A stretch of 64,000 nucleotides of DNA from Piper betle. Taxonomy: Eukaryota; Streptophyta; Magnoliopsida; Piperales; Piperaceae. The position numbers and the translations under genes are program-made. Shown here one piece after another: positions 62,222-64,000 of the stretch; position 1 is the stretch's first letter, and every line of letters starts with the position of its first letter. Where the stretch lies: contig JAURVB010000149.1 in assembly GCA_033002965.1 (NCBI GenBank), positions 62,001-126,000 on the forward strand, read 5' to 3'. A model generated the notes under the pieces. The model did no database searches, was not told where the DNA came from, and saw nothing but the letters and a program-made list of their open reading frames with translations.

Positions 62222-64000
62222 ATATATATATATATTAACGTAGCCCAACTATTCATAGCAAGTAGAAAAATACAAAATATACAAAATAGTTTGTTGATTT
62301 ATTTTTAATTTTTATCATACGTGAAGAGGGAGGAAAAAAGGGGGGGGAATGATACCATATAAGAAGGAAGGTAGAGAAGTAGAGGAAGTTAATGCCACAC
62401 AAAAGGGAAGGGAGAGGGAAAAAAGAGGTGGTCACGGTGAAAAAACGTAAACACTCACCGACGGTTTTAAAGTGCATAGTGTTTAATTCCCTTAAAATCT
62501 TTTCCACATCCTCTTACGCCTAATGATCCTTATTTATTCACAAGGCCTAGTCTGCCCAATCTCAATAATACTCCACTACATAATAACCAAAATGGTTAGC
62601 TACATCAGTTAGACACTAACCACCCATAGTACCCGTTTGGTTGATCCAAAAAGATTAATTTATTATTAATTTATTTATTATTATTATTATTTTAATAAAA
62701 ATTAACTAAGCAAGATTTAGAAGACTCATTTAATTAAATATTATTTAAGACTAATTACAAGATTTATAAAATTTTAAATAAAATAATCTAATTATATTCA
62801 GGGTTTTATAACGGGTCTACCAGTTGTGTGAGTCTTATCATAATCAATTAATCATGATCTGGCTAAAGACTACATTGTTAGAAAAGTAAAAGAACCATTT
62901 AGAACAGAAGAAACTCGAGCTAAGTTGGCCAACTCAAAAACAGCTAAATTTGACCAACTTAAGGGTTTAATTTGCCTAGATGATCGCAGCCATAAAAGAT
63001 TGATTCTTAGTTCAGATCAAAGTTAAATAAAATTTACAATTATTTGGTCTACACATGGTTGATTTGACTTAATATCAATATTTTATTTAAAAAATTTAAC
63101 ATCAAATACGAAAAAAATTACAAATAAATGATAAAATGCTCTGTAGATGTTTTAGTAGTAGTTTATACTTTATTTATAAATAATAATAATTTTTTATTTA
63201 AAGGCTTGACTACCACCAATTTCATTTTGGTTTTGGATTAATAAGAAATCAATTTGGGTTGGTTTAATCGACCCATTAAAAGAGAAACACCAGAGGCACC
63301 AGAATTGCCCAAGCCGCATCCAATAAAGGAGTTTAATTCAATGGCCCGATCTTCCAACTACCAGACTATTCCTGTAGGTGGTAGCCGGGTCAAATCGATT
63401 TTTAGCCACCCCAACCCACGTGAACCGGGATAGTCAAGCTAGTAAGTAAAATAAAATTATTGATGTAATTATCCAGCTTAAGTGTAACCGGTTATGAAGT
63501 GCTTAACCAAAGTTGGAAATATGTCCAAGTCTATTAGGTTTTACTTGGGCCCGGTCTTTACAGATTATATAGAACCAACTCCAAATATTTATACAAGTTC
63601 TCCACTAACAAGCCTAACTAAAACAACAATAGAGTACTACATAACAATTTTTAACAAAGATATTGAATTTTAATGATGATTATATTATCTAATAGATAAA
63701 GTTATGCCATTGAGATATTTCAATTATTAAATTGAAATATTTTGGTATAAATTTGGCAAATTGATAGAGTTTGAGTACCCCACATTGAATATAAATTCAA
63801 ATAAAGTTAATTATTATTAAATTTGACTTAATCGATAAGCCAAATTAAATATTATTCGACAAACTCGACTCGACTTACCCTACGATTTCAAAATGATCAG
63901 GTAATCCAAATACCTATGAAGAGCTTTTTCTAAAGAAGCATTTAGTAACGACCAATTTTTAACATTAGCACTAGCCCACCCATCGACTTTCAAAGACGCC
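62222..64000. other. AT-rich duplicated spacer, copy 2
   Basis: It pairs with 53361-54960 of copy 1. No gene was recognised. Confidence 0.5.

Larger units (their letters stand above)
55541..64000 (+). repeat. Tandem segmental duplication, copy 2 (runs to the window end)
   Basis: It is direct relative to copy 1 with an offset of about 9.0-9.5 kb. It still matches at the last bases (agcccacccatcgactttc against agcccatctatctactttc near 54940), so the unit continues past the window. It lacks the three transposon insertions of copy 1 and has its own satellite array. Confidence 0.9.

Overview
This window is nuclear DNA of a flowering plant. Its genes have many introns with GT-AG (and a few GC-AG) borders. 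They encode plant-type proteins: S1FA, a DCD-domain N-rich protein, cytosolic ascorbate peroxidase and an AGAL3-type alpha-galactosidase. Intergenic space is AT-rich and full of plant LTR retrotransposons and hAT-like MITEs. The very GC-rich first exon of the ribosomal protein L4 gene hints at a monocot, but the species cannot be fixed from the sequence alone.

Layout. (1) 106-8239, plus strand: clathrin heavy chain, the last 25 coding exons; the first ~184 residues lie before the window. (2) 9.0-11.4 kb: repeat-rich upstream region with a ~0.97-kb inverted-repeat element. (3) 12634-14673, plus: DCD-domain N-rich protein (NRP) with a 5'-UTR intron and one GC-AG intron. (4) 15701-17292, minus: S1FA. 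(5) 18527-21089, minus: a complete nine-exon cytosolic ascorbate peroxidase of 250 aa, including a 19-nt last coding exon. (6) 22.6-24.6 kb: a second, inverted copy of the element seen upstream of NRP, plus direct repeats. (7) 24590-33345, minus: a decayed alpha-galactosidase (GH27) pseudogene. One coding exon carries a 4.0-kb Copia retrotransposon with a perfect 5-bp target duplication. Another carries a 694-bp hAT-like MITE with a near-perfect 8-bp duplication. (8) 33.5-38.4 kb: two nested Gypsy-type LTRs, the older carrying seven perfect copies of a 26-bp repeat. (9) 38784-38963: a rearranged fragment of the L4 gene and its promoter. (10) 41386-43607, minus: ribosomal protein L4 (uL4) with telo-box and site II promoter motifs. 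(11) 44425-47084, plus: a CECR5-like HAD hydrolase pseudogene that has lost its nucleophile. (12) 46.3 kb to the window end: a direct tandem duplication with a ~9-kb offset that begins inside the HAD pseudogene. Copy 1 alone carries a second hAT MITE, a Gypsy LTR fragment and a Copia LTR fragment. Copy 2 alone carries a ~220-bp satellite array and shows the empty target site of the MITE.

The intact genes are unlinked housekeeping functions: vesicle coat, stress response, a small nuclear/membrane protein, peroxide detoxification and translation. They do not form a pathway. No new multi-gene system was found. The informative part is the record of gene death and transposition: a gene hit twice in its exons, a paralogous empty site that dates an insertion, a MITE carrying a Pol III-like cassette, and three probable GC-AG introns in neighbouring genes.
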